The notes below the pieces were generated by a model. That model did no database searches and was not told where the DNA came from. It saw only the letters and a program-made list of their open reading frames with translations. A DNA stretch of 64,000 nucleotides, from positions 2,947,001 to 3,011,000 of the forward strand of contig NZ_AP024849.1 in NCBI RefSeq assembly GCF_019977655.1, written 5' to 3'. The position numbers and the translations under genes were made by a program. The DNA is from Clostridium gelidum (GTDB taxonomy: Bacteria; Bacillota; Clostridia; Clostridiales; Clostridiaceae). Positions 1-8,278 of the stretch are shown piece by piece (position 1 is the stretch's first letter; each line of letters begins with the position of its first letter).

Positions 1-2
1 GA

Positions 3-167
3 GTGTCAAGACAAGCGATAAATTCAATTGAAACAGAAAAATATGAACCATCTATATGGTTAGCTTATGATATTTCGCGAATATGTCACTGTCCTATAGA
101 AGAGGTTTTTCTTTTTGAACAGAGTGAAAGAAAATCAAGAGCACAATTAAGTAGAGGGGGCATTTAA
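3..167 (+). CDS. XRE-family transcriptional regulator, C-terminal part (cut by window start)
   Basis: An open frame enters from the window edge in frame 3 and ends at TAA 165-167. It encodes the recognition-helix end of a small Cro/CI-type helix-turn-helix protein: SRQAINSIE, then EPSIWLAYDISRICHCPIEE and VFLF. This pattern (SRQTIsxIExxxxxPSlxlAxxIAxxxxxxIEdlF) is typical of stand-alone XRE regulators of about 70 residues that end soon after the DNA-binding fold. The basic tail ERKSRAQLSRGG is unremarkable. The stop codon abuts the ATG of def at 168, so the two are probably cotranscribed and translationally coupled. The N-terminus is outside the window, so target and start are unknown. Confidence 0.8.
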   Translation: MSRQAINSIETEKYEPSIWLAYDISRICHCPIEEVFLFEQSERKSRAQLSRGGI

Positions 168-617
168 ATGGCATTAAGACAAATTAGACTTTTTGGTGAT
201 GAAATATTAAGAAAAAAAAGTAGAGAAGTTGAAGTTGTGGACGAAAAAATAATACAAATTCTAAATGATATGGTAGATACTATGTATAATGCAGAAAATG
301 GTGGGGGATTAGCAGCACCACAAGTAGGTCTACTAAAAAGATTAGTTGTGATTGATATGGGACAGGGACTTATGAAATTAGTTAATCCAAAGATAATTAA
401 GCAAGAAGGAAGTCAAGAAGTTATAGAGGGATGTTTAAGTAATCCTAATATATTTGGAAAATTATTAAGACCAGCAAAAGTTACAGTGCGAGCACTTAAT
501 GAAAAAGGTAAAGAAATAACATTAACAGGTACAGGAGAATTAGCAAAATGTTTTTGTCATGAAATTGACCATTTAGAAGGTATTCTTTTTACTGACTTTG
601 TTACTGAATATATATAA
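168..617 (+). CDS. def: peptide deformylase
   Basis: Removes the formyl group from the N-terminal methionine of nascent proteins in the cytoplasm. All three family motifs are visible: GGGLAAPQVG near residues 45-54, EGCLSNP near 88 (metal-binding Cys) and CHEIDHLEG near 130 (HExxH-type metal site, HEIDH). The length of 149 residues is normal for the short Gram-positive/clostridial type. The ATG starts directly after the upstream regulator stop, with a GGGGG-rich ribosome site at 155-160. A hairpin terminator follows at 638-676. The pairing with a small XRE regulator suggests this may be an accessory deformylase copy rather than the fmt-linked one. That point is inference. Confidence 0.95.
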   Translation: MALRQIRLFGDEILRKKSREVEVVDEKIIQILNDMVDTMYNAENGGGLAAPQVGLLKRLVVIDMGQGLMKLVNPKIIKQEGSQEVIEGCLSNPNIFGKLLRPAKVTVRALNEKGKEITLTGTGELAKCFCHEIDHLEGILFTDFVTEYI

Positions 618-637
618 TTATGATATTAAATTTTTAG

Positions 638-676
638 ATACCGCATTTTACAAAATTGAATTTGCGGTATTTTTTA
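638..676 (+). terminator. intrinsic terminator after def
   Basis: Inverted repeat ATACCGCA (638-645) and TGCGGTAT (663-670) followed by a T-rich run TTTTTTATT. It ends the XRE-def transcript. Confidence 0.8.
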
Positions 677-908
677 TTATGCAACACTCATTTAATAAAA
701 AGTTCTTTGAAAATTTAATAATAAAATACTTGCAAAATATGAAGTGAACATTAATGAAATAATCTTTTTAAAAATAAAACACAAAAGATGAATACCATTC
801 AACTTTTTTTAACTTAAACTCGAATTACTATCTATTGTTCACAGGAATAATTAACATTATAATAGATTTATCAAAAGGCTTTTGAATTGGAAAAATGGAG
901 GTATATAA

Positions 909-1982
909 TTGAATAGATTAAATATAGGTGAAACAATTTTACAATTAAGAAAAGAAAAAAACATCACTCAAGAGCAGTTAGCTTTTATGGTTGGTATTTC
1001 GGCAGGAGCAGTCAGTAAATGGGAAAATGGAAATTCAATGCCAGACATTTCATTGCTAGCTCCTTTGGCTCGTGCATTAAATACATCTCTTGATGTCTTA
1101 TTGTCTTTTCATCAAGAACTTTCAGAAATAGAGGTTGGTAACATTAATCAAGAACTGACAAAAGTATTTTTACATGAAGGTTATGTAGCTGGGGAAGCAA
1201 AATGTCAAAAGTACCTAAATGAGTATCCCAATAGTATCCATTTAAAAGTTATTATTGCCGGCTTGCTTGAAACGTATTTGATGATGTCAAAAGACAATTC
1301 AGAAGAATTTATAAAAATAAAAAGGCAGGAAACTTTAGCTTTGTTTAAGCAGGTAGCTGAAAGTAGAGATCCTAAATATACATCAACAGCACTATTTTTT
1401 ATTGCTCATATTCATATGGTACTAGAGAACTATGAAGAAAGTGAAAAGGCACTTAAGGAGCTTCCGCAGACTATAGATCCAATGTCTTTATATCCAGCTC
1501 TTTTTATGAAGCAAGGAAAAACTAAGGAGGCGATGAAGCTCTGTAGTAATAAATTATTGAATTATATAAATAATAGTTGTCTTATGCTTATCATGATGGC
1601 AAAAACTTCAAAAGCAGAACAAAATTATGAAAATTCGTTTTATTTTCTAGATGCATGTTATAAGATACAGAATATATTTCAAATGGGGTTAAATTCAGCA
1701 GAATATAATTATATCCAATTAAACATTGAAACTGGTGAGAAAGAAGCTGCGGCTAAATGGTTCAAAACTTATGTGGAAGGATTGATCTCTACAGAATATG
1801 ATTATCATAGTAATCCTTACTTTGATAAAGTTGAGTTAGAAGTAAAACCAGAGGAGCAGAATATAATCAGAAAAAAAATGCTACAGTCACTAATAGATGA
1901 AGATGAGTTTAAAAGTTTAGCTGGAATTATAGAATATGAAAAAGCAATTAAAGAATTAAAAGTGGCTGTTAGTGAAATGTAA
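909..1982 (+). CDS. XRE-family regulator with TPR-like C-terminal domain
   Basis: A 357-residue protein starting at TTG 909 with GGAGG at 897-901. Residues 5-62 form a Cro/CI helix-turn-helix (LRKEKNITQEQLAFMVGIS, AVSKWENGNSMPDISLL). The rest, about 100-350, is helical with TPR-like pairs (ALFFIAHIHMVLENYEESEK, ALFMKQGKTKEAMKLC). This architecture is common in Firmicutes for cytoplasmic regulators whose helical domain senses a signal, sometimes a peptide (the RRNPP style). No pheromone precursor is evident next to it, so a peptide ligand is only a possibility. It stands alone, with about 290 bases of AT-rich leader upstream. Confidence 0.85.
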   Translation: MNRLNIGETILQLRKEKNITQEQLAFMVGISAGAVSKWENGNSMPDISLLAPLARALNTSLDVLLSFHQELSEIEVGNINQELTKVFLHEGYVAGEAKCQKYLNEYPNSIHLKVIIAGLLETYLMMSKDNSEEFIKIKRQETLALFKQVAESRDPKYTSTALFFIAHIHMVLENYEESEKALKELPQTIDPMSLYPALFMKQGKTKEAMKLCSNKLLNYINNSCLMLIMMAKTSKAEQNYENSFYFLDACYKIQNIFQMGLNSAEYNYIQLNIETGEKEAAAKWFKTYVEGLISTEYDYHSNPYFDKVELEVKPEEQNIIRKKMLQSLIDEDEFKSLAGIIEYEKAIKELKVAVSEM

Positions 1983-2020
1983 ATAAGCTATTAGTTTTCA
2001 TCCCTCTCAATTGAATTAAA

Positions 2021-2070
2021 AATGTTCAAGCTTTTGTAAGTAGCTTTCACTTTACAAAAACTTGAGCATT
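2021..2070 (-). terminator. terminator of the ECF S-component gene
   Basis: Imperfect inverted repeat 2021-2039 / 2052-2070 (19-base arms). Read on the minus strand it is followed by CATTTTTAATT, so it fits the minus-strand gene ending at 2098. Confidence 0.6.
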
Positions 2071-2097
2071 AATGGATAAATGCTGCAAATTATAATT

Positions 2098-2646
2098 TTA
2101 ATTAGCAAATGCAGTTTGTTTAGCTTTGATTATTACTGCACTTAATGGCAATGCAATTACTACTCCAGTACCTACTTGAATTATATTTCCAACTATATCT
2201 TTTGCTGAAAATATAATGCCTTGTAATAGACCAGCTTTTTCTGTTAGAAAACCTGCTACTATGATTCCAGCTCCGAAGTATGCAACTACCATAAATACAC
2301 CACTAACTAAAAATGCAATTGTGTATCTGATACTTCCATAACGTTTTGACATTTTTTCTAAAATGAATCCTGCAATATAAGCCATTGCACCTTTAATTAT
2401 AAATGTAAATGGCGCCCAAAAATAATATCCGCCAAGTACATCTACAAGAAACATTCCGAGTGAACTTGAAATTGCTCCCTTTTTCTTACCAAGGACTATT
2501 ACCGACAAAAATACCATACAGTCGCCTATATGAACAAATCCACCAACGGATGGAATCTTAATTATACTTCCTGCCAAATAAACTAAAGCAATCATTAACC
2601 CCATTAAAACCATTTCTTTTGTATTTAAAGACTTACTATTTTCCAT
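2098..2646 (-). CDS. ECF transporter S component (substrate-binding membrane subunit)
   Basis: A 182-residue integral membrane protein with five or six hydrophobic segments. It resembles the S subunits of energy-coupling-factor vitamin importers, which bind a small substrate and share the EcfAA'T module encoded elsewhere. The early segment KEMVLMGLMIALVYLAG, the GGFVHIGDCMVFLSVIVLG stretch and the DVLGGYYFWAPFTFIIKG loop match the ECF-ribofla_trS-like family (PF07155). The ATG has a GGAGG-like site (AGGAGGGGC on the minus strand). The substrate cannot be told: no riboswitch is visible upstream and the neighbours are unrelated. A terminator lies just beyond the stop. Confidence 0.75.
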   Translation of the reverse strand: MENSKSLNTKEMVLMGLMIALVYLAGSIIKIPSVGGFVHIGDCMVFLSVIVLGKKKGAISSSLGMFLVDVLGGYYFWAPFTFIIKGAMAYIAGFILEKMSKRYGSIRYTIAFLVSGVFMVVAYFGAGIIVAGFLTEKAGLLQGIIFSAKDIVGNIIQVGTGVVIALPLSAVIIKAKQTAFAN

Positions 2647-2739
2647 TAAAATGCCCCTCCTATAAAATATTGCTATATAACAAATTATATTACGATTTTC
2701 ATTTAACTATTCCTAGGATTATCTATATACATATTATAT

Positions 2740-3050
2740 AAATATTATTTTAAATTATCAAATGTATGGGTACATATAGAAATTGTTACTAAAACAAGCT
2801 ATAAATTAATACATAAAACTCCTTAAAGCCTTGATCTAAAATTGCCATTATAGCTGAAAGTTTAGACTCTCTAGATATGGGATGAAAAAAAACAGTAAAT
2901 ACTTACTACGAAAGTTTAAAGAAGTGTAAAATCAGGTAAATATATAGAATTTAATGAAAGATGAATTGTAATTTAGCAATTTTAAAAAATAAGTTGAAAT
3001 ACATTTTAAAGCATTATATGATGAATTCAGGCATCGATGTACTATATTAA
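2740..3050. other. non-coding stretch between divergent genes
   Basis: AT-rich sequence between the ECF gene (minus) and the GyrI-like gene (plus). Every frame has frequent stops. I looked for a degraded AraC helix-turn-helix upstream of the GyrI-like domain and for a vitamin riboswitch serving the ECF gene, and saw neither. Confidence 0.5.
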
Positions 3051-3065
3051 AAAAGAAGGTAAGTT

Positions 3066-3521
3066 ATGGATATTAATATTGAAATGATATCATCATATAA
3101 AATTGCTTATATACGAAAAACAGGTCCTTACGGTTTAGAGAATGTGCAAGTAATGGAACAATTAAAAAGTTGGGCTAGAGAAAGAGACTTATTTAATGAA
3201 AGTTCAATTATATTAGGAATAGCCAAAGATAACCCGAATTTTACAGAACCCAAAGATTGTCGTTATGATACATGTTTAGTTGTTTTTGATGAATTTAAGG
3301 TTGATAATAAGTATATTAATTTTGGAAAAACTATCGGTGGAAAATATTGCGTATTTAAAATAAGTCATACAGTAGATGGTATGCAAAAAGCATGGATGGA
3401 GATATTTCCGGAGTTATCAAAAAGAAATTATGAATTTGATAATAGAAGACCTATTCTTGAACGCTATGCAATGCAGATGATAAATAAGCATTATTGTGAA
3501 ATTTGTGTACCAATATTATAA
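3066..3521 (+). CDS. stand-alone GyrI-like (AraC effector-binding) domain protein
   Basis: A 151-residue protein made only of the GyrI-like small-molecule-binding domain (AraC_E_bind/SHS2 fold). It starts IEMISSYKIAYIRKTGPYG, the usual first strand and turn of this fold. It later has KDCRYDTCLVVFDEF and ends with the family-typical ERYAMQMINKHYCEICVPIL. In most genomes this domain is fused behind an AraC HTH or occurs as a free effector or toxin-binding protein. Here no HTH is fused, and the ATG has its own AGAAGG ribosome site at 3053-3058. It is probably a cytoplasmic ligand-binding or SbmC-like protein. Ligand unknown. Confidence 0.75.
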   Translation: MDINIEMISSYKIAYIRKTGPYGLENVQVMEQLKSWARERDLFNESSIILGIAKDNPNFTEPKDCRYDTCLVVFDEFKVDNKYINFGKTIGGKYCVFKISHTVDGMQKAWMEIFPELSKRNYEFDNRRPILERYAMQMINKHYCEICVPIL

Positions 3522-3680
3522 AGAAAGTTTCTAATTATTCATATAATAGATAATTTTGATTGGCGTAAAAATTCATATCAAAATTACAACATAGTATATT
3601 ATGAAACGTATTATTAATGTTGAGAACATATTATAATTTAGCATATTAAGAAATTATTTTTAAAATTAGCGATTGCTTTA

Positions 3681-3721
3681 AAAAGATATTATGTCTTATA
3701 TGAGATGTAATATCTTTTTTT
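3681..3721 (+). terminator. intrinsic terminator
   Basis: Perfect inverted repeat AAAAGATATTA (3681-3691) / TAATATCTTTT (3708-3718) running into T residues. It serves the GyrI-like gene. The stretch 3722-3875 after it is AT-rich with no gene. Confidence 0.75.
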
Positions 3722-3891
3722 ATCGAAATTTATTCGATGTAAAAAATTGTAGTATTTTAATAGAAAGAAATTTATGAATTATCCTGTGATTTTATATATT
3801 AATGCATATATATTAATTAGGAGACATAATTAAAACAACATATTTGATATTAGTATAGCAGCAAAAATAAAATTTAAGGAGAATGAGATAT

Positions 3892-4632
3892 ATGAGAGAA
3901 AGAAAGTACGTAAAATTCAGAGTAGATATGCATGAAGATACTAAATTTAAAATAATAGATAGGAAGCCTGAAAGAGATGTTATTCATTATATATGGAATA
4001 GAATTGTATTGTTGGCAGGAAAGGTTAATTTAGAGGGGGATTTATATCTTTCAAAAAACATTCCATATACAATTGAGACTTTAGCAATAGAGTTTAATAG
4101 GGATATCGCTCAAATCAAATTATCATTAGATGTATTTATAGAATTAGAAATGATTGAAATTACTGAAGATAAGATTTATAGAGTGAAAAACTTTGCTAAG
4201 CATCAAAATATTAAGGTCAAGGAAAAAGGTATATCTGAGAATAAAGAGGATGACGTAAAGAGCATAGAAGTTCAAGCAAATGATAATTCAAAAGTTACAA
4301 CAAATGAGGCTGAAGATAAAGAGTTAGATAACAAAATAAGTAAAAATGAAGTAAAAAATTTAATGGATGTTAATAGCGTGGATTTAGAAATTACTAATGA
4401 ATATATTAGCAAAGTCAATGATAACATGAATGATGAAAATAGCAGTGGTAATTTACAAGATAATGATCCTATAATTTTAGAAACTAAAAAAAGTAAGAAG
4501 AACAGAGATAAAGTACCCGATATTAATACTACAGATGAAGAATTTCAAGATAATTCAATCTGCTATATAACTGATGGAGTCAAACTATTAGGAGATGGTG
4601 AAAGTACTGTTTTAGAATGGTCCTTTGGGTAA
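3892..4632 (+). CDS. phage replisome organizer N-terminal domain protein with disordered tail
   Basis: Residues 1-105 match the N-terminal winged-helix domain of phage replisome organizers (DnaD/Rep_N-like). Visible landmarks are KYVKFRVDMHEDTKFKIID, YIWNRIVLLAGKVN, the phrase GDLYLSKNIPYTIETLA and the closing VKNFAKHQNIK. Such domains bind origin DNA or the primosome. The remaining 140 residues are Asn/Asp/Glu/Lys rich and look unstructured, and the usual C-terminal DnaD helicase-loader domain is absent. An upstream ATG at 3883 is only one base from the AAGGAG (3876-3881), so I prefer ATG 3892. No other phage genes surround it, so it may be a domesticated or remnant gene. Confidence 0.75.
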   Translation: MRERKYVKFRVDMHEDTKFKIIDRKPERDVIHYIWNRIVLLAGKVNLEGDLYLSKNIPYTIETLAIEFNRDIAQIKLSLDVFIELEMIEITEDKIYRVKNFAKHQNIKVKEKGISENKEDDVKSIEVQANDNSKVTTNEAEDKELDNKISKNEVKNLMDVNSVDLEITNEYISKVNDNMNDENSSGNLQDNDPIILETKKSKKNRDKVPDINTTDEEFQDNSICYITDGVKLLGDGESTVLEWSFG

Positions 4633-4637
4633 AATTT

Positions 4638-4662
4638 GTTGTTGAATTTTAACTTCAACAAC
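4638..4662 (+). terminator. weak hairpin after the replisome organizer-like gene
   Basis: Perfect repeat GTTGTTGAA (4638-4646) / TTCAACAAC (4654-4662). The downstream T-run is weak (TAGTTTAAAA), so termination is uncertain. Confidence 0.4.
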
Positions 4663-4881
4663 TAGTTTAAAATAACTGTAAATACAAGGATAAACTATTA
4701 TACTTCTTCAAAGTTATTGATACAAAAATTAACAAAGCGAGGGAAATAGAATTAAATATCTATATGTAGATTTGACGTGGAAACTGCTAAAATAGCTTTT
4801 TGAAAATTGAATAGTGTTACATTTACAAAATATGATATAATTAACTAAAATATAAATAGCAATTTAGGTGGGAAATAAAGT

Positions 4882-5295
4882 ATGAATTATAGAATAACAG
4901 ATATACCAACGGAGCAAGATAAGGACGAGATTTTTCAAGAATTACTGAAATACAATCTTGAGCGCATAGAATGCAAAGATATAAAGGAGCTTGGAATATT
5001 TTTAGAAGATGAACAGGGGAAAAAAGTAGCTGGAATTGTGGGTGATACACATGGTAACTGGCTAGAAATTGAATATTTATGGGTAAGTGAGACACTAAGA
5101 GGGCAAGATATTGGGACAGAAATCATTTCTAAAGCAGAATTAATAGCAAAAGAAAGAGGCTGCAAATATGTTTTTTTAAATACATTTAGTTTCCAGGCAA
5201 AAGGATTTTATTTGAAGCTTGGATATCAAGAAGTATTTTCTTTGAAGGCTTATCCACTAACTGGTGAAAGGCATTACTTTATAAAAAAGTTATAG
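4882..5295 (+). CDS. GNAT family N-acetyltransferase
   Basis: A 137-residue single-domain GNAT. The acetyl-CoA-binding motif A region is visible as LWVSETLRGQDIGTEIISKA (the R/Q-x-x-G-x-G/A pyrophosphate loop), followed by ERGCKYVFLNTFSFQAKGFY and LKLGYQEVFSL, the usual motif B strand and helix. It transfers an acetyl group from acetyl-CoA to a small molecule or protein. The closest style is the phosphinothricin/streptothricin acetyltransferase-like group, but no substrate can be assigned. The start ATG has GGTGGGA at 4867-4873. It is monocistronic: the ZTP riboswitch transcript begins about 150 bases after the stop. Confidence 0.85.
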   Translation: MNYRITDIPTEQDKDEIFQELLKYNLERIECKDIKELGIFLEDEQGKKVAGIVGDTHGNWLEIEYLWVSETLRGQDIGTEIISKAELIAKERGCKYVFLNTFSFQAKGFYLKLGYQEVFSLKAYPLTGERHYFIKKL

Positions 5296-5407
5296 TAAAT
5301 AATATATTAAAATATGCAACAATGAAAAATGTTCATTATAACAAGGAGTCTACTTATAGTCTTATGTTTTAAGAATCGGAAAAATTTGCACGTATTTTTC
5401 AGATAAC

Positions 5408-5436
5408 TTGACAAATGTATATAGCAATGATATTTT
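5408..5436 (+). promoter_or_regulatory. sigma-A type promoter of the ZTP riboswitch transcript
   Basis: TTGACA at 5408-5413, a 17-base spacer, then TATTTT at 5431-5436. Transcription would begin just before the aptamer. Confidence 0.6.
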
Positions 5437-5446
5437 TCTATATATA

Positions 5447-5544
5447 GGTTATACAACTGACGGAAGTGGAAGAAACCACATGGAGTATAACAAATAATGA
5501 GCCGACCGTCTGGGCAAGAGCACCCAGATAGTGGGCTCTTTATT
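5447..5544 (+). promoter_or_regulatory. ZTP (pfl) riboswitch with overlapping terminator hairpin
   Basis: The pfl RNA signature is plain. P1 pairs GTTATAC (5448-5454) with GTATAAC (5485-5491). ACTGACGGAAGTGG carries the ACGG (5460-5463) that pseudoknots with CCGT (5506-5509), and the conserved 3' block GCCGACCGTCTGGGCA is at 5501-5516. Established knowledge: this RNA binds ZTP/ZMP (AICAR nucleotide) and turns on folate and purine genes. Directly downstream, AAGAG..CCCA (5516-5526) pairs with TGGGCTCTT (5532-5540) and is followed by TTTATT. CTGGG of the aptamer can pair with CCCAG of this hairpin, giving a simple termination/antitermination choice. It precedes the AICAR formyltransferase gene. 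Confidence 0.93.
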
Positions 5545-5571
5545 GTGTTAAAAAAGGAGTGTAACAATAAA

Positions 5572-6744
5572 ATGAAAGAATTAAAATTAAAGTACGGATG
5601 TAATCCAAATCAAAAACCAGCTAGTATTTTTATGAAGGAGGGTGAACTTCCTATAAAAGTTCTAAGTGGAAATCCGGGGTATATAAACCTTTTGGATGCA
5701 TTTAATAGTTGGCAACTTGTAAAAGAATTAAAAGAAGCTACTAACCTTGCAGCAGCTACTTCATTTAAACATGTTAGCCCTACTGGGGCAGCTGTAGCTG
5801 TTCCATTAACTAAAAACTTAAAAAAGATGTATTTTGTTGAAGGTGTAGATTTATCTGACATTGCTACTGCTTATATAAGAGCAAGAGGTTCAGATAGAAT
5901 GTCATCTTATGGTGATTTTGTAGCTTTATCTGAAACTTGCGATGAACAAACAGCAAAATTTTTATCACATGAAGTTTCAGATGGAATAATCGCACCATCT
6001 TATACGGGCGCAGCTTTAGAAATATTGAAAAAGAAAAGAAAAGGTAATTATGTAGTAATACAAATGGATATAAATTATATGCCAGAAGAAATAGAAACAA
6101 AACAGGTTTATGGAATAACATTTGAACAGAAACGTAACGATATTAAAATAACAAAAAGTATATTTAATAATATACCAACAAAAAATAAAACAATACCAGA
6201 TAATGCTAAAAGAGATTTAATTATATCTTTAATTATATTAAAATATACACAATCAAATTCTGTATGTTATGTGAAAGATGGGCAAGCAATTGGAATCGGT
6301 GCAGGACAACAATCTAGAGTTCATTGTACTAGACTAGCGGGAAATAAAGCTGATATATGGTTTTTAAGACAAAATCCTAAAGTTATGGATCTTCCTTTTA
6401 AGCCACAAATAAAACGAGCTGATAGAGATAATGCTATAGATGTTTATATTTCAGATGATTATATGGATATATTATCTGATGGTCAATGGGAAAACATTTT
6501 TACTGAAAAACCAGTTATATTGAATCAAGATGAAAAGAAAGAATGGATTCAAAAATTAACAGGTGTAGCTTTAGGATCAGATGCATTTTTCCCATTTAGT
6601 GATAACATAGAACGTGCAAAAAAAAGTGGAGTTTCTTATATAGCACAAGCCGGTGGCTCTATAAGAGATGATAATGTAGTGGAAATATGTGATAAATATG
6701 ATATGGCTATGGCATTTATAGGAATTCGTCTTTTTCATCATTAA
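5572..6744 (+). CDS. AICAR (phosphoribosylaminoimidazolecarboxamide) formyltransferase, stand-alone
   Basis: Catalyses formylation of AICAR with 10-formyl-tetrahydrofolate in the penultimate step of IMP synthesis. It has 390 residues and contains only the transformylase half of PurH. Recognisable blocks are FKHVSPTGAAVAVPL, RGSDRMSSYGDFVALS, GIGAGQQSRVHCTRLAG and, near the C-terminus, SDAFFPFSDNIERAKKSGV. The IMP cyclohydrolase (MGS-like) domain of bifunctional PurH is missing, so cyclohydrolase must come from another gene. ATG 5572 is chosen because AAAAAGGAG precedes it at 5550-5558. A longer frame from 5497 would run through the riboswitch hairpin and has no ribosome site. Control by the ZTP riboswitch just upstream fits, since AICAR nucleotide is both substrate and ligand. 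Confidence 0.92.
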   Translation: MKELKLKYGCNPNQKPASIFMKEGELPIKVLSGNPGYINLLDAFNSWQLVKELKEATNLAAATSFKHVSPTGAAVAVPLTKNLKKMYFVEGVDLSDIATAYIRARGSDRMSSYGDFVALSETCDEQTAKFLSHEVSDGIIAPSYTGAALEILKKKRKGNYVVIQMDINYMPEEIETKQVYGITFEQKRNDIKITKSIFNNIPTKNKTIPDNAKRDLIISLIILKYTQSNSVCYVKDGQAIGIGAGQQSRVHCTRLAGNKADIWFLRQNPKVMDLPFKPQIKRADRDNAIDVYISDDYMDILSDGQWENIFTEKPVILNQDEKKEWIQKLTGVALGSDAFFPFSDNIERAKKSGVSYIAQAGGSIRDDNVVEICDKYDMAMAFIGIRLFHH

Positions 6745-6917
6745 GATAATATAGAGTATGAGCATAATGTATAAAGTCGTAGTAAGAAATAAAAGTAGAG
6801 CTTGATTATATGATAATTTTTTTACAAAAGAATATTTAGGTAAATAATATAATAAAATCATGATATAATTATATAGTAATATATATTTTTAACTAAAAGG
6901 AAAAGGGGAAGATAATT

Positions 6918-7541
6918 ATGAAGAAGTTTGTAATTGCAATCACAAGAACTTGTGGAAGTTGTGGGACAATAGTTGGAAAAATGCTTTCAAATGATTTGAA
7001 AATTAATATGTATGACAGAGAATTGTTACGCTTAGCATCTGATGATAGCGGTATCAATGAAGCACTATTTGCAAATGCAGATGAAGCTGTGAAAAAGAGT
7101 TTACTGTATTGGGTGTCAAAGAAGGTATATGATGGTGAGTTAATTCCACCAGAAAACCATGATTTTACTTCAAATGATAATTTGTTTAACTATCAAGCTA
7201 AAATATTGCGCGAACTCGCAGAAAAAGAATCTTATGTTGTAATAGGACGTTGTGCTGATTATATTTTAAAGGATAATCCAAATGTATTTAAGATTTTTAT
7301 TCATGCATCTAATGAATATTGTATTGAACATGAAATGAAATATTTCGGTTTTTCAGAAAAAGAGGCAATTAAACAAATTAGTAAATTAGATAAGTATAGA
7401 AAAGAGTACTATTATTATCATACAGGCAGAACATGGGAAAGTGCAAAAAATTATGATTTATGTATTGATACTAGTAAATTAGGCATTGAAAAAAGTGTTG
7501 AATATATTAAGGAATATATCAAATTTAGAATGGACTCATAA
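6918..7541 (+). CDS. cytidylate kinase-like family protein
   Basis: A 207-residue P-loop protein of the Cytidylate_kin2 family. These proteins share the nucleoside monophosphate kinase fold but are distinct from Cmk (a true cmk is at 38718). The N-terminus VIAITRTCGSCGTIVGKML has the P-loop in an atypical form, GSCGTIVGK. It is followed by the family features MYDRELLRLA, SYVVIGRCADYIL and IHASNEYCIEHEM. The C-terminal YYYHTGRTWESAKNYDLCID is also typical. Substrate and role are unproven for this family. The ATG has AGGAAAAGGGG upstream. Monocistronic, with two hairpins downstream. Confidence 0.8.
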   Translation: MKKFVIAITRTCGSCGTIVGKMLSNDLKINMYDRELLRLASDDSGINEALFANADEAVKKSLLYWVSKKVYDGELIPPENHDFTSNDNLFNYQAKILRELAEKESYVVIGRCADYILKDNPNVFKIFIHASNEYCIEHEMKYFGFSEKEAIKQISKLDKYRKEYYYYHTGRTWESAKNYDLCIDTSKLGIEKSVEYIKEYIKFRMDS

Positions 7542-7602
7542 AAATTTGAAAAATGCACATTAAAAGGTACACAATTAAAAAATTTATATATTAAATTATA
7601 AA

Positions 7603-7643
7603 AGCAGCTTTAGCCATTGATATTATATGGTTAAAGCTGTTTA
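7603..7643 (+). terminator. intrinsic terminator
   Basis: AGCAGCTTTAGCCAT (7603-7617) pairs with ATGGTTAAAGCTGTT (7627-7641), followed by TTATTAAT. Ends the cytidylate kinase-like gene. Confidence 0.7.
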
Positions 7644-7653
7644 TTAATGAATA

Positions 7654-7682
7654 GAAAACCAGTGAGATTATACTGGTTTTCT
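7654..7682. terminator. bidirectional terminator hairpin
   Basis: Perfect repeat GAAAACCAGT (7654-7663) / ACTGGTTTTC (7672-7681). It lies between convergent genes and can serve both, in particular the minus-strand CBS gene. Confidence 0.6.
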
Positions 7683-7699
7683 TATAGTGATATGGTAAA

Positions 7700-8128
7700 T
7701 TACAAGTTGCTTTTTGTTGGTTCTGAAATGTTTTTAAGAGCGTCTTCTGCATTATTTTGAAATTTAGGCTCTAATGAAATATCTCCTAGAGAAACTATAC
7801 CAACTAGATTGTTATTTTGAATAATAGGCAACCTTCTTATTTGTTGTTCACTCATTATTCTTGCAGCATCTTGAATATCCATATTAGGGGTTCCTGTAAC
7901 AGGATTTGGAGTCATGACATCGCTTATCTTTTGTTGATTTGAATTTCCACCTGCTGCTACGGATCTCAATGTAATATCTCTGTCTGTAACTATTCCAATT
8001 AATTTTTCCATATTGCATACAGGTATTGATCCTACATCAAACTGCTTCATAATTTGAGCAGCCCTTTCAACAGAATCCTCTGAGTTTAAACTTACTATAT
8101 CATTTGACATTATATCTTTTACTATCAT
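7700..8128 (-). CDS. CBS-domain pair protein
   Basis: A 142-residue cytoplasmic protein consisting of two CBS domains in tandem. The first starts VKDIMSNDIVSLNSEDSVER and closes with IPVCNMEKLIGIVTDRDI; the second starts ISDVMTPNPVTG and closes with IRRLPIIQNNNLVGIVSLGD. Such Bateman modules bind adenine nucleotides and act as energy or redox sensors; this subfamily is often stress-related in clostridia. I place the start at ATG 8126-8128 because GGAGGTGAATATT lies immediately upstream on the minus strand. The alternative ATG ten codons earlier lacks a ribosome site. The ligand and partner enzyme are unknown. Confidence 0.88.
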   Translation of the reverse strand: MIVKDIMSNDIVSLNSEDSVERAAQIMKQFDVGSIPVCNMEKLIGIVTDRDITLRSVAAGGNSNQQKISDVMTPNPVTGTPNMDIQDAARIMSEQQIRRLPIIQNNNLVGIVSLGDISLEPKFQNNAEDALKNISEPTKSNL

Positions 8129-8278
8129 AATATTCACCTCCGAAATTATATTTCCCAATAATTATATTTTTATTATTAAAAATTTATATATCGCAAATAT
8201 TATGTCAATTGACCATTGAGAATAAACGATATAAAATGATAATAAATATTAATATATAAAGAGAGAGAGGAGATACTT

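Noticed and set aside
2647..3065. Vitamin riboswitch ahead of the ECF S-component gene
   Set aside because: No TPP, FMN, cobalamin or other aptamer signature could be found on the minus strand.
5497..5571. N-terminal extension of the AICAR transformylase
   Set aside because: Would translate the ZTP riboswitch and terminator hairpin and has no ribosome site; ATG 5572 has AAAAAGGAG.
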